From the NCBI RefSeq assembly GCF_047663525.1, contig NC_092621.1:76312501-76376500 (forward strand): 64,000 nucleotides of DNA. Reading direction: 5' to 3'. The position numbers and the translations under genes are program-made. Shown here piece after piece: positions 34,801-44,035 of the stretch. Within the stretch, counting starts at the first letter, position 1. Every line of letters begins with the position of its first letter. Below the pieces are notes generated by a model, which saw nothing but the letters and a program-made list of their open reading frames with translations, was not told the origin of the DNA and did not search any database. The DNA is from Anas platyrhynchos (lineage: Eukaryota; Chordata; Aves; Anseriformes; Anatidae).

Positions 34801-37800
34801 GATGGGGCATCCACAGTTTCTCTGGGCAACCTGTTCCAGTGCCTCACCACCCTCTGAGTTAAGAATGTCGTGCTTAGATCTAATCCAAATCTACCATCTT
34901 TTGGTTTAAAGCCATGACTCCTTGTCCTATCACTGCACACCCTGACACAGTGTCCCTCCCTAGCTTTTTTGTAGGCCCCCTTTAGGTACTGGAAGGGTGC
35001 TCCTCTGGACTTGTTCTAATACTTCCATGTTGTTCTGGTGCTGGGGGCCCCAGAGCTGAATGCAGCACTTCAGGTGGGGTCTCACGAGAGCAGAGCAGAA
35101 GGGGAGAATAACCTTCCTTGACCTGCTTGCTGTCCACGCTACTTTTGGTGCAGCCCAGGACGTGGTTGGCTTTCTGGGCTGCAAGCACACATTGTTGGCT
35201 CATGTTGAGCTTCTCATCCACCAGCAACCCCAGGGCCTTCTTCTCAGGGCTGCTCTCAATCCATTCTCTACCCAGCCTGTATGTGTGCTTGGGATTGTCC
35301 CAGCCCAGATGCAGGACCTTTCACATGGCCGTGTTGAACCTCATGAGATTCACACAGGCCCGCCTCTCAGGCCTGTCAGATCCCTCTGGATGGCATCCCT
35401 TCCCTCCAGCGTGTCGACCACACCACATGGCTTGGTGTCACTGGCAAACTTGCTGATGCACAGTGCACTCCATTCCACGTTCCATGTCACCCAGAAAGAT
35501 ACTAAACAGCACCAATCCCAATACTGACCTCAGAGGAGCACCACTGGTCCCTGATCTCCACTTCAGTGTTGAGCAATGGACACTTGGACAACGCTGACTG
35601 CAACGTTCTGAGTGCAACCAGCCAGCCAGCTCCTTACCCTCCAAGTGGTCCATCCACCAAACCCATGTCTCTCCAATTTAGAGACAAGGATATCGTGGGG
35701 GACAGTGTCAAATGCTTTGCACAAGTCCAGGTAGATGATGTCCATTGCTCTTCCCCTATCTACCAGTCCTGTAAACCCACCAGATTTGTTTAGCACAATC
35801 TGTCCTTTGTGAAGCCATGTTGGCTGTCACTAATCACTTCCTTACTTGTAATATCACATTCTTGCTTTTAATATCAGCCTTTCTATTACAGCATGCAGTA
35901 TGTGTGTAGTGTAATTTCTGATGGAGATCCACAGTCTCCTGCTTTCCACTTAGACAAATTAATTGTCCTCCTTTTGTAGTTATATAGTGCTCTGTGAAAA
36001 GTATTAGCAATTTCAGAAAAAGCACACAAGCTGATATCTGGGAAAATGAGGGGAGAGGGATAAGGTTCCTTCAGGAACAGGTTCTTCACTGAGAGGGTGG
36101 TCGGGCACTGGAGCAGGATCCCCAGGGCAGTGGTCACGGCACCAGGCACGCCGGAGTTCAAGAAGCATTTTGACATCACTCAGACACAGGGTCTGATTTT
36201 TGGGCTGTTCTTTGGGGGTTGCAGGAGATTGACTCGATAATCCTCGTGGGTCTCTTCTAACTTAGATATTCTGTGATTTGGTGATAACTGTGATACAGGT
36301 TTCTGGCTAAATACTTAATGGTTAATTTCCTTCTGTGTCTTATCTTGTTCTGTTGCATGACAGATCCGCTCTCGCAGTGGCAGTACTATCTTACAGTCCC
36401 AGTCCAGCACTGAAGACACAAAGGAGGAGCCTCCAGAGATCAAACAGGAGCCAGATGATCCTTCTGCCCAAGTACCTGTGCCCAAGGCTGCTTCTGAAGA
36501 TGCTAGTGAAGTTAAGGCCAGGCGAGATGAAGAGGAACGGGAGCGGGAAAGACGTGAGAGGGAGAGGGAACGAGAGAAGGAAAAGGAGAAAGAGAGGGAG
36601 CGAGAGAAAGAGAAAGAAAAGGAAAAGGAGCGGGAGCGGGAAAAACAGAAGCAGAAGGAATCTGAGAAGGAAAGAGAGTCCAAAGAGAAGGAGAAAGGGA
36701 AACATGAAGATGGAAGAAAGAAGGAGGCTGAAGTGATCAAGCAGCTGAAGGCAGAGCTCAAGTAAGAGTTGCTGATCCTTTCTTTCATGTGTGAGTTGAG
36801 CTAGCTTGAGTGATTGCATGAGACAACTTGCATCTCTTAAGAGATTGACTACTGACATGAGAGGTTTCTAGCACCCTCTCTGTCTGATAATGGTTTGGAC
36901 AACATAGTAACACTTCTACAATAGCCTAAACCATGAATACCAGATCGGGTACTTCTTAATGTGGGTCAGGTAATCTTTGCTGCTGTCATTACAACTGTGT
37001 AAAGCTTTACAGCAGCAGATTATTAGTGAAGGGCACAGTGGTCTTCCCTGTCTTAGATAGTACCAAAGCAGAGATGGGTAGCTGTTGCTATCTGTGTTCC
37101 ATTGGGTACGTACTTCTGTCACCCTCTGCCTTCCCTAAGTTTTTCAACCCATATGTGCCTGAACCTGTTTCTTCTCAGTCTCCGTCTTGTACTCCTTGAC
37201 TATTTTGCTTTTACCAGAGTGAGAAGAGCCAGAGAGAACTCTGTATATGTGCAGTGTGGGAGGTGGAGCAAATGCTGGTCTGACTCTCATGCTAGTTATA
37301 CAGCAACGTAGCTTTTCTGCCAAGTACTCACAGTTGTCTTTCTATGTTTCCAGGAAGGCCCAGGAGAGCCAGAAGGAGATGAAGCTGTTGTTAGATATGT
37401 ACCGCTCTGCCCCCAAAGAACAGAGAGACAAAGTGCAGCTGATGGCAGCTGAGAAGAAAGCAAAAGCTGAGGTAAACTTCACTTCTCTTCCCTCTTCTAT
37501 GTTTGCATACTACTTAAAATTCCAAGCACTCTGCATCTGCGCTATGGTGCTTTTGTCTTCAGGCTGGAGGTGGTTTCTATTCCTGCGTTTGTTACTTACA
37601 AGAGAGATTGGAATAGTCTGGAGATGAAAAGAGAGATTACAGGATGCCCTTTTGTGGGATAATATTTTCATCATCAGTATTAAAGGTAGTGGTTCTTTGA
37701 AAGCTGTGTTTAGCTCTCTATTGCTGTAACATGTAGGTTGTTAGCTTTACATCATTAACAAGATTTAGAAAGACCTGGAGACAAGGAGGGATAGGCAGCC

Positions 37801-40800
37801 AATTAGACAAAAACTGAACTATGCTTTTAGGAATATCTTGACAGTGTGGTCTCAGATTTCTCAGTGGATGTGGTAAAGAACCATCACCTGATGTATTTAA
37901 AACGAGGCTTGAATAATGATTTGAGAATTAAAATTTTAAAATGTTGCATCTGAGTGAATGTGCAGAAGATTCACTGAAGAGTTACGCTGTGATATTAAGT
38001 GATGTTATGAGCATGGCTGCCTTCTCCAGCCCCTCTGGTTCAGGACTTCCTCCTGTCCAGTCACTGGAGCTCATCCTGGGACTCAGGATCTCTGCCCAGG
38101 CTGGGGGGTGTGGCTGCTACTTTCTTTTTTTGTGGGTTCAACAGTAGTGACGCTGAGCACATATCCCAGAGATGTATGCAGAGGATACAGGACACTGACA
38201 CAGCCTATCGGACAGATTGTCACTGAGAAGCCATTGCCTTCAACAGCACCTACACATAGGACTCAAATAAAAAAACCAGACACGAATAGCTGAGTCTGTC
38301 TCCTCTTCTTCCACTGGTAGAGATGAAAGTTCACTATTGAACCTGGATGTGTGCATGCATGCCTTCACAAGTGTGTACAGATTTGCAGATCCCTCAAAAC
38401 CACCCAGTACCTCTGACTGTGTCCTGGGGCCCATACCCAACTCACAAACCAGTTTATCAGTAGCTGACACCTGGTCCCCACAGCACACGTATATGTGTGT
38501 GAGGTTACACGGAGGTGGTTAAGAAAATATTTGCAAGGAAAGTTTAAGTAGAGAAGCCAGACTGCCATGATAAGGCAGATGACCATACTGACCAGCTGTA
38601 TTTCACCTGCAACCAGATCCTTTTGTACCCTCTTTCTGTCTGTAAACCTCTTGGTTGATCCTTGCTCCCCCTTCCCAGTGCACATCCTTTCATGGGTTTG
38701 CAGAACTCTACTGATTTCTTTAATCCCTCCTATTTTGGAGTCCCCTCTGGTTTAGTCTGTTCGTTTGCAAAGCCCAGGTTGATCTTCCTGGAAGTGACAC
38801 CTGTAGTTTGTTTACAGCCCAACAGTTAGTGTGACTGACAGTTTGTTTCTTGTTATTGTCTCCATGTCTGTTTTGTCAGGTCTGCACCTCTGCATGTTTT
38901 GTTTCTGGTTTCTCCCCTACTTTTTTTTTTTTTTCTCCCTCCTTGGTGCCTTAGTTGACAAGATCCTCAGCCAGATAACCTTCCTGGGATAAACACACTT
39001 ACATTCTCACATCAGTAAGGAACCACACCTGGTCAGTCACACTATTGCTGCCTCCTATGTTTTGTCAGTCAGGTTATGTCTTTGTATGTTTTGTGTATGG
39101 CTTCTTCCTTTTTAATTATCCCTTTTTTGCACTGAAACCAATGCCTGACCAGATGCCTTGAAGGAGCAGGTATTCTTCTGCTTAGCCTTGTATATACAAC
39201 TGCAAGAGATAACTGATGTACTCTGATAAGAGGTGCTATGGAATTTTCAAAAGTTTTGTAATTAAGATTTCAGTTTTTCAGCAGCTTTGAATAATTGTGG
39301 GGAAAACCAGCTCTTAACAATGTTCAGGCCACATTCTTGTGTTCAGTGTCGTTTCTGTCTTGTCTGTCTTCTAGCTGGAAGAACTAAGACAAAGGGTAAA
39401 AGAATTGGAAGACAAGGAGAAAAAGGAGAGTAAAAAGATGGCTGATGAGGATGCCCTCCGGAAGATCCGAGCAGTAGAGGAACAGATTGAGTATTTACAG
39501 AAGAAACTCGCCATGGCTAAACAGGTGAGAAATTTCCGATGAGTTCTGTCACAGTTTGATTGTATTGGAAGTAGGTGCCTTCAGTTTACAGACAGGAAGA
39601 TTACCTGAGGGAATGAATTTCTGTTTCTGTGTATTCATTCCAGTGATGTGCAAGTTCTGTCCCTGTTTATTGAAGTGAAAAAGAAACAAAAAATCCCAAC
39701 ACCAGCTGTCACAAAGCTCATGTCAGGTGTGGTAGGGAAACTTAGCTGTCCATGTGGCTTAGGTGAAGTGTCTGGGTCACCCTCTGCAGGAGGAAGTTGT
39801 AATTTCTTTTTAGAAGTATTTTTATTGGCACAGTTCATACAATTAATGCAAGTGCATGATGCTGTGACATACCTTCCCTTTAAGTTGTCGTCCACAAAAA
39901 AAGGCTTAATATAATGTTAACAGGGTGAGACCCATTGAGCAGGGGAGAGGCAAGCCAATGATTTGATGTGTACTCTTCTAGAATTTATTTTTTTCTTATT
40001 GTACAGAATTGTACTGTCTTGTCATTCACTCCATTTATGTTGAAGCAGCCTAAGTTGAGTATAAAGGCCTTGTCAGCATTTTATCTGGAAACTGTTGAGT
40101 TGTCCATATATAGTTTTATTGGCCTAGTTTATATGGCAGCTATTTAGCTAGCTACCAGAAGCTAAGAGGTGGCCTGTGCCACGTCTGATTTTTTTTTTTT
40201 TTTCTTCCCCAGCAGATACAAGCTAGAGTTTGTGAATTCCTGTCAAGATGAGTTGTTGTTTTTTTGTTGTTTGTTTGTTTTTTGTATGCCTTCTAGTTCA
40301 GGGCATCTCTGCTGTGATGCAGACTTCTAGGGTGTACTTTTGTCTGGTTGCTGGGAAGATACCATCAGTCTTCTTTGGTCTGTGCTAGTTTTGGTGTCTC
40401 TGAGTACAATTTTCAGGGTAACCATTGGGGTACAGGAAACAGTTCTGCCAGAGCCTGTAATCTTCTTGCAGGAGGAGGAGGCTCTGCTGTCAGAAATGGA
40501 TGTCACAGGCCAAGCCTTTGAAGACATGCAGGAGCAGAATATCCGCCTGATGCAGCAGCTGCGGGAGAAGGATGATGCCAACTTCAAGCTCATGTCAGAG
40601 CGCATCAAGTCCAACCAGATCCACAAGCTGCTGAAAGAGGAGAAAGAGGAGCTGGCAGACCAAGTTTTAACACTGAAGACACAGGTAACCTGGGAGAAGT
40701 AGAGAGGACACACAAACTCACAGGAAGGTGGAGGTGTTGTTTGTTAGCCATGGTAGACAGCCAAGCCACACACAACTGCTTACCCCACCAACCCCCTGTG

Positions 40801-43800
40801 GCATGAGAGAGAGAAGGGTAAAAGTGAGAAGTCCCATGGGTTGGGATGAAGACAGTTTACCAAGTAAAACAAAACCTGCGTGTAAAAGTGAAGCAAAATA
40901 AAGAATTCATTCACTACTTCCTATTGGTCACGCATAATGGTTGCCTAGGAAGACAAACACCATAACTCTGAACATACGCCCCTGGTCCTCCTTCTTTCCC
41001 CAGCTTTTATGGCTGAGCAAGATGTGATGTATTATGGAATACCTCTTTACCCAGCTCAGGTCAGTTGTCCCAGTTGTGTCCCTTCCCAAATTCTTGTGCA
41101 ACCCCAGCCTACACGCTGGTGAGCAACAGAAGTCTTGATGCTGTTTCAGCACTGTTCAGCAGCAACTAAAACAGAAGTGTGTTGTCAATGCTGCTTTGGT
41201 CACAAATTTGAGACATAGTGTCATGCAACTTGCTATAGAAACAATTAACTCTATCTCAGCCAAAACAAGTACAGGAAGGAATGTTTCCCCTAATCATCCT
41301 AGATACACCATATCAGACTTTGAAGGGGTCTGTCCTAGTAAGGAACTGCTGTATGAGTATAAACTCATACAGGTTCATTGCTATGAACAGCAAGATGAAG
41401 GAGAAAACGGGATCACAGAATCATAGAACAGTTTGGGTTGGAAATCACTACCTAATCTAAATCTACCATCTTTTGATTTAAAGCCATTACCCCTTGTCCT
41501 ATCACTATACTGCCTGACAAGGAGTCCCTTCCCATCTTCCCTGTAGCCTTCTCTCCTCCAGGCTGAACAACCCCAGCTCCCTCAGCTGGTCTTCACAGGA
41601 GAGGTGCTCCAGCCCTCTGATCATCCTCAGGGCCCCCTGGACTCACTCTAATATGTCCATGTCCTTCTTGTGCTGGGGGCCCCAGAGCTGAACACAGTAG
41701 TTATTTTCCTATGTTAACAGTTCTACATATAAATTCTTCCATCTCTGAAGACCTGCAGAGCATGCATTTCAGCCCTTTTGTATCTTCTCTCTCTCTTCCT
41801 AAGGTTGATGCCCAGCTGCAAGTTGTACGTAAACTGGAGGAGAAGGAACACTTACTGCAAAGCAGTATTGGAACAGGGGAGAAAGAGCTAGGTCTCCGAA
41901 CACAAGCCCTGGAAATGAACAAACGCAAGGTGAGCAGTTGCTTGATTTCCTCTCAGATTATAAGATGGAGTGGTCTTGAGGGAAGCATAGAAAGCTCCTG
42001 TCTTTCGTTGGTATTATGGTACCTGATATTCCCTCCTTTTGGGCTAGTATACCAGAATGCTGAGGAGCTCTAAAAAGAGTTCTAATTGTGTGGTAGGCTG
42101 ATGTTTCCTTTGGTAAAGATGAGCAAGGTGTAGTTGTTTCTGTGATAGGTTTCCTGTAAAAAGCACCTTAGCTCAGGTTATCGTGAAAGAGAGAACAGCC
42201 AGATTAACTGGCATTGTGTAAAGTTTTCATAGGAAATATGAGAAAAATGAAAGAAAATTATGGTTGGGGAACGTTAAGACATCTGTTAAATGTGTAAGCT
42301 CATAAAACAAAGTAGGCCTGTAGAGTGGAATAAAACTGAGTGTCATGGCTGATCCTGCCATTGTTATTGAGTCCTTAGTAGAAATACAGGAATGACAGAC
42401 AGAAAGGAAGGCAGGAACAGCACTTTGAAGAGGAGATGGGGGAATTCCATGCAAACGCTTGTGCATAATACCATGTTCTGAAGTACTAAGAGAACTTGGC
42501 TAATAGATTTACTAGTGCAGGGACAGTTAGAGAACACTAAGAAACTGGTGAAGAGAGAAAACAGTTTAAAAACAAACAAAAATGCAACAGAATTCATCTT
42601 GCAGTTCTCTCTAGTTTAGCTTTAGGCCTGCCTATAAATTTAGTTGAGAAAGTGTAGGAGTTGAGGGCTGAAAACACTTGAGTGAGAACAGGATTGTGGG
42701 AGCATTAATGCTTTTCTAATAGAGTTGCATTACAGTGTAATAGGGCTTATCTTTAACAAAGAGGAGCGTTCAAATTAAATGATTAGAGCTTGTTGACAAT
42801 AAGATAATTTGTTGTTCTTGTAAAGTTTAGGGAATAAATTTAGTTCTTCCATTTGAAAATACCATAATCAGATTGAAAAAAGTAAATTTCCCACAGCCCT
42901 GGAAGTATTCTGTGGGCAGTCTTGAATTGTCAGGTGGAGGGACTAGAAGTCACTAGAACTTTTTCCGTGTCTGTTACTTCTATAATGGTTTACTTTTTCA
43001 GGCCATGGATGCAGCCCAGCTTGCAGATGACCTGAAAACCCAGCTAGAGGTGGCTCAGAAGAAGCTGCATGACTTCCAGGATGAGATAGTGGAAAACAGA
43101 GTAACTAGAGAGAAAGAGATGTTCAACTTCAAAAGGGCTGAGGTATACAGTTTGTGCACAATCCTTCCATATCTGTCTCCTTTGGTGTCTGTCTCCTTTT
43201 GCATTGAACTCAGAGCAGATTACAACTACGTGAGTTTCCTTACTGTTTCCTAGCTAAAACTTTTTTGTTGTTGTCCATTCACTTGGATTTCAGCTTGATC
43301 TATTGAAATAGCCTCTTGGCTGTTTAGGTTTTGATATTATTGACAATACGAGTGGCACCAGCTGATGATGTCATCTTTCGTAAGTCTTCTGGTCTATCAG
43401 CAATAAAAGTACAGGTAGAGTGGCTTACCTAGGTGTGCTGTTGGGCAGGTGCTACCTCTGTTTCTTCCTTGGATTAGTTGTGACAGAAGACACTGCTCAC
43501 TTATTTACCGTCTTGTTTTCATACAGGAAGACATTTCTAGGTTACGCAGGAAGCTGGAGACCACTAAGAAGCCTGACATGGTTCCCAACTGTGATGAGAT
43601 ACTGATGGAAGAAATCAAGGATTACAAGGTGCGTAGCTGTCTCCCTCTTCCCTCTTAACTCTGCTTTAACCAAAAGGCTGTGTAGTCATGCTTTCAGTAT
43701 ATGACATTATTTGTTTAGACTCTGGCACTGTAGACCTACTTTGCATAGAATAAAGCACCCTTTCCATATGAGGAGTGGAAAGACCCTCATCTTTAGTCAC

Positions 43801-44035
43801 ATTTTAATGTATCTAGTGCAATGCAATGAGCCCTCTCTATAATGATCCTGTCTTGCAGGCCCGCTTGACCTGCCCGTGCTGTAACATGCGCAAAAAGGAT
43901 GCTGTCCTCACGAAGTGTTTTCACGTCTTCTGCTTTGAGTGTGTGAAAACACGCTATGACACCCGGCAGCGTAAGTGCCCCAAGTGCAACGCCGCCTTCG
44001 GAGCCAATGACTTCCACAGGATCTACATCGGTTGA
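25737..44035 (+). CDS. RNF20: E3 ubiquitin-protein ligase BRE1A (RNF20), full gene
   Basis: RNF20 acts with RNF40 in the nucleus as the RING E3 that works with the E2 RAD6 (UBE2A/B) to monoubiquitinate histone H2B (K120 in human), a mark coupled to transcription elongation and needed for H3K4 and H3K79 methylation. I joined 19 coding exons at 25737-25865, 26041-26208, 26315-26462, 26619-26801, 27964-28082, 29038-29184, 29375-29452, 29754-29873, 32996-33175, 33368-33503, 34471-34592, 36364-36761, 37354-37471, 39375-39524, 40472-40684, 41804-41929, 43002-43142, 43527-43628 and 43859-44035. The sum is 2955 bases: 984 codons plus stop, without a break, with GT-AG introns throughout. The protein is almost all coiled coil, with a charged low-complexity segment at about 540-625 and a C-terminal C3HC4 RING at 931-969. 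Human RNF20 is 975 aa, so this copy is full length. The N-terminus ([11 protein letters not shown]) and near-identical coiled-coil blocks favour RNF20 over its paralogue RNF40. The start ATG has a good Kozak context (TCACCATGT). Confidence 0.97.
26041..26208 (+). CDS. RNF20: RNF20 exon 3, residues 44-99
   Basis: Acceptor CTGCACAG at 26040, donor GTTAGC at 26209. It encodes the first coiled coil ([16 protein letters not shown]), part of the N-terminal RAD6-binding region in the family. Phase 0 at both ends. Confidence 0.96.
26315..26462 (+). CDS. RNF20: RNF20 exon 4, residues 100-149
   Basis: Acceptor TTATTCAG, donor GTGAGG at 26463. It encodes the segment with [15 protein letters not shown], an acidic linker after the first helices. 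It ends one base into the glycine codon 149. Confidence 0.96.
26619..26801 (+). CDS. RNF20: RNF20 exon 5, residues 149-210
   Basis: Acceptor TTCCTAG, donor GTATGA at 26802. It encodes [16 protein letters not shown] and the next coiled-coil helix. It ends one base into the aspartate codon 210. Confidence 0.96.
27964..28082 (+). CDS. RNF20: RNF20 exon 6, residues 210-249
   Basis: Acceptor CCCTCAG, donor GTATAA at 28083. Coiled coil with an [17 protein letters not shown] heptad pattern. It returns to phase 0. Confidence 0.96.
29038..29184 (+). CDS. RNF20: RNF20 exon 7, residues 250-298
   Basis: Acceptor GATTGCAG, donor GTAAGC at 29185. Long continuous coiled coil ([17 protein letters not shown]). 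Phase 0 at both ends. Confidence 0.96.
29375..29452 (+). CDS. RNF20: RNF20 exon 8, residues 299-324
   Basis: Acceptor TTTTGCAG, donor GTAATC at 29453. At 78 bases it is the smallest coding exon. It encodes the strongly conserved, glycine-rich break in the coiled coil ([14 protein letters not shown]). Confidence 0.96.
29754..29873 (+). CDS. RNF20: RNF20 exon 9, residues 325-364
   Basis: Acceptor CCCAACAG, donor GTGTGA at 29874. Coiled coil, acidic-rich ([15 protein letters not shown]). The 3.1-kb intron that follows carries a nested CR1 cluster. Confidence 0.96.
29998..30245 (+). mobile_element. CR1 LINE (outer copy), left part
   Basis: Plus-strand CR1 sequence from the end of the RT-coding part: the block around TCCAGCTCTGGGGCCCCCAG, the GTGGGTCCAGAGGAGGGCCA segment and the GGCTGGAGAAGAGAAG segment match the CR1 consensus. 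It stops abruptly where a minus-strand CR1 begins and resumes at about 31601, so this is one element split by a later insertion. Confidence 0.85.
30250..31599 (-). mobile_element. CR1 LINE (inner copy) inserted in another CR1
   Basis: A minus-strand CR1 of about 1.35 kb. Its 3' tail (ATCATAGAATATCCC) is at the left. Read on the minus strand it begins with the end of an endonuclease motif (LMGDLN), jumps directly into RT sequence, and continues to the 3' end. The junction between LMGDLN and the RT block marks an internal deletion of the endonuclease-RT linker. Flanking ATATT sequences (30242-30246 and 31604-31608) may be a short target duplication. Confidence 0.9.
30711..31586 (-). pseudogene. 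CR1 reverse-transcriptase fragment, open for 291 codons
   Basis: A single open frame on the minus strand covers much of the CR1 [55 protein letters not shown] and the catalytic FADD block ([11 protein letters not shown]). The N-terminal protein (ORF1) and most of the endonuclease are absent and the frame fuses distant parts, so this is an inactive relic despite its length. The intact catalytic aspartates suggest a fairly recent insertion. Confidence 0.85.
31601..31921 (+). mobile_element. CR1 LINE (outer copy), right part with 3' end
   Basis: Resumes the plus-strand CR1 broken at about 30245: ATTGCAGCATTTCAGTACC, then the GGATTTAAACTGAAAGAGGG block, and the 3' end (CAACCCAAACTATTCTGTGA) at about 31921. 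The two halves meet within a few bases in consensus order. Confidence 0.9.
32996..33175 (+). CDS. RNF20: RNF20 exon 10, residues 365-424
   Basis: Acceptor CTGACCAG, donor GTAACA at 33176. It encodes [20 protein letters not shown], a block almost invariant among vertebrates, and the following coiled coil. Confidence 0.96.
33368..33503 (+). CDS. RNF20: RNF20 exon 11, residues 425-470
   Basis: Acceptor TTCCACAG, donor GTATGG at 33504. Coiled coil ([19 protein letters not shown]). It ends one base into the glycine codon 470. Confidence 0.96.
33890..34206 (-). mobile_element. truncated LTR, same family as 40735-41273
   Basis: The right end (CCCAGTCAGACCCAGTACA) and the blocks around GCAAGCACTATTGAGCAAT and ATCAGTGTGTTACCAGCATT align by eye with the complete LTR at 40735-41273. 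Read on the minus strand it begins TGTACTGGG. Its 3' part (the R/U5 side, left here) is missing or too diverged to recognise, so the left edge is approximate. Confidence 0.7.
34471..34592 (+). CDS. RNF20: RNF20 exon 12, residues 470-510
   Basis: Acceptor ATTTCATAG, donor GTACTG at 34593. It encodes [20 protein letters not shown] and the start of a basic coiled coil. Phase 0 at its end. Confidence 0.96.
34663..35836 (-). mobile_element. CR1 LINE, 5'-truncated, about 1.2 kb
   Basis: The 3' tail is at the left (TAGAATAACAGAGTATTTTG, then GGTTGGAAGGGACCTTAAAG). Moving right it covers the 3'UTR and the C-terminal half of the RT. Minus-strand translation shows CR1 RT pieces such as [16 protein letters not shown] (about 35700) in several frames. 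Frameshifts break the coding part, so it is older than the copies at 30250 and 44388. It is truncated within the RT. Confidence 0.9.
36050..36285 (+). mobile_element. CR1 LINE, 3' end fragment
   Basis: Plus-strand CR1 tail: AACAGGTTCTTCACTGAGAG, the CACTCAGACACAGGGTCTGA segment and the terminal GATATTCTGTGAT. About 235 bases remain. It ends 80 bases before exon 13. Confidence 0.85.
36364..36761 (+). CDS. RNF20: RNF20 exon 13, residues 511-643, charged repeat
   Basis: Acceptor GCATGACAG, donor GTAAGA at 36762. The largest coding exon (398 bases). It begins with a serine-rich, acidic linker holding a KQEPDD sumoylation-like site (IKQEPDD), then a stretch of alternating E/R/K residues (about 541-625), encoded by purine-rich near-repeats (GAGAGG, GAGAAG, AAAGAG), then [11 protein letters not shown]. 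This segment also varies in mammals. The whole protein's nine extra residues over the human length probably arise mainly here. Confidence 0.95.
36526..36726 (+). repeat. purine-rich coding repeat in RNF20 exon 13
   Basis: About 200 bases of nearly uninterrupted A and G made of hexamer-like units coding for Glu-Arg and Glu-Lys pairs. It is likely to vary in unit number between individuals and species. Confidence 0.8.
37354..37471 (+). CDS. RNF20: RNF20 exon 14, residues 643-682
   Basis: Acceptor TTTCCAG, donor GTAAAC at 37472. It encodes [20 protein letters not shown], a block identical in RNF20 across vertebrates as far as I recall. Phase 0 at its end. Confidence 0.96.
37472..39374 (+). other. 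RNF20: RNF20 intron 14
   Basis: A 1.9-kb intron. The stretch at about 38000-38760 differs in composition (C/T-rich, with an AATAAA-type A-rich site near 38267) and may be an old LTR or other repeat, but I cannot assign it to a family. There is no coding content. Confidence 0.6.
39375..39524 (+). CDS. RNF20: RNF20 exon 15, residues 683-732
   Basis: Acceptor TCTTCTAG, donor GTGAGA at 39525. Coiled coil with [20 protein letters not shown]. Phase 0 at both ends. Confidence 0.96.
40472..40684 (+). CDS. RNF20: RNF20 exon 16, residues 733-803
   Basis: Acceptor TTCTTGCAG, donor GTAACC at 40685. It encodes [20 protein letters not shown] and the long conserved coiled coil that follows. A solo LTR lies only 50 bases downstream of the donor. 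Confidence 0.96.
40735..41273 (-). mobile_element. complete solo LTR of an avian endogenous retrovirus
   Basis: On the minus strand it starts TGTACTTGTTTTGGCTGAGA and ends in ACA, with the TG...CA ends of an LTR. A TATA-like CCATAAAAGC lies at about 41007-41016, followed by R/U5-like sequence. The flanks GGAGG (40730-40734) and GGAAG (41274-41278) look like a 5-bp target duplication with one change, which fits ERVL-type elements. I recognise the sequence type from memory as abundant in birds; I give no family name. No internal retroviral genes are present, so it is the product of LTR-LTR recombination. Confidence 0.8.
41411..41700 (-). mobile_element. CR1 LINE, 3' end with internal deletion
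   Basis: The 3' tail at the left (GATCACAGAATCATAGAACA) joins, after a short distance, the later CR1 blocks (ACCCCTTGTCCTATCACTAT; GGGGGCCCCAGAGCTGAACA). About 100 bases of consensus are missing near the 3' end. It ends about 100 bases before exon 17 and so lies close to that exon's branch-point region. Confidence 0.88.
41804..41929 (+). CDS. RNF20: RNF20 exon 17, residues 804-845
   Basis: Acceptor TTCCTAAG (AAG acceptor after a long CT-rich tract), donor GTGAGC at 41930. Coiled coil with [20 protein letters not shown]. Confidence 0.96.
43002..43142 (+). CDS. RNF20: RNF20 exon 18, residues 846-892
   Basis: Acceptor CTTTTTCAG, donor GTATAC at 43143. Coiled coil with [18 protein letters not shown], ending in FNFKRAE. 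Confidence 0.96.
43527..43628 (+). CDS. RNF20: RNF20 exon 19, residues 893-926
   Basis: Acceptor TCATACAG, donor GTGCGT at 43629. It encodes [20 protein letters not shown], the helix leading directly into the RING, which in this family contributes to E2 and nucleosome contacts. Confidence 0.96.
43859..44035 (+). CDS. RNF20: RNF20 exon 20, RING finger and stop, residues 927-984
   Basis: Acceptor GTCTTGCAG at 43858. The exon encodes the whole C3HC4 RING: zinc ligands C931, C934, C946, H948, C951, C954, C966 and C969 are all present. It ends with the highly conserved [12 protein letters not shown] and TGA at 44033-44035. The RING recruits RAD6-ubiquitin and touches the nucleosome acidic patch. 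Every ligand is intact, so the ligase should be active. Confidence 0.97.
   Translation, partial: ARLTCPCCNMRKKDAVLTKCFHVFCFECVKTRYDTRQRKCPKCNAAFGANDFHRIYIG

Larger units (their letters stand above)
34593..36363 (+). other. RNF20: RNF20 intron 12, with two facing CR1 elements
   Basis: Of 1.77 kb, about 1.4 kb is CR1: a minus copy (34663-35836) and a plus copy (36050-36285). The two share 3'-end sequence in opposite orientation and could base-pair in the pre-mRNA. The 200-odd bases between them show no other feature. Confidence 0.9.

Noticed and set aside
36335..36858. Open frames in the other frames and on the opposite strand of RNF20 exon 13 (serine/phenylalanine- or leucine-rich)
   Set aside because: They are shadows of the purine-rich coding repeat.
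38000..38760. Possible LTR in RNF20 intron 14
   Set aside because: Composition differs from the surroundings, but I found no terminal TG...CA with a duplication and no match to the LTR family seen elsewhere in the window.
25737..44035. Identification as the paralogue RNF40 rather than RNF20
   Set aside because: The N-terminus ([11 protein letters not shown]), coiled-coil blocks and the PGAP4/GRIN3A neighbours all point to RNF20.
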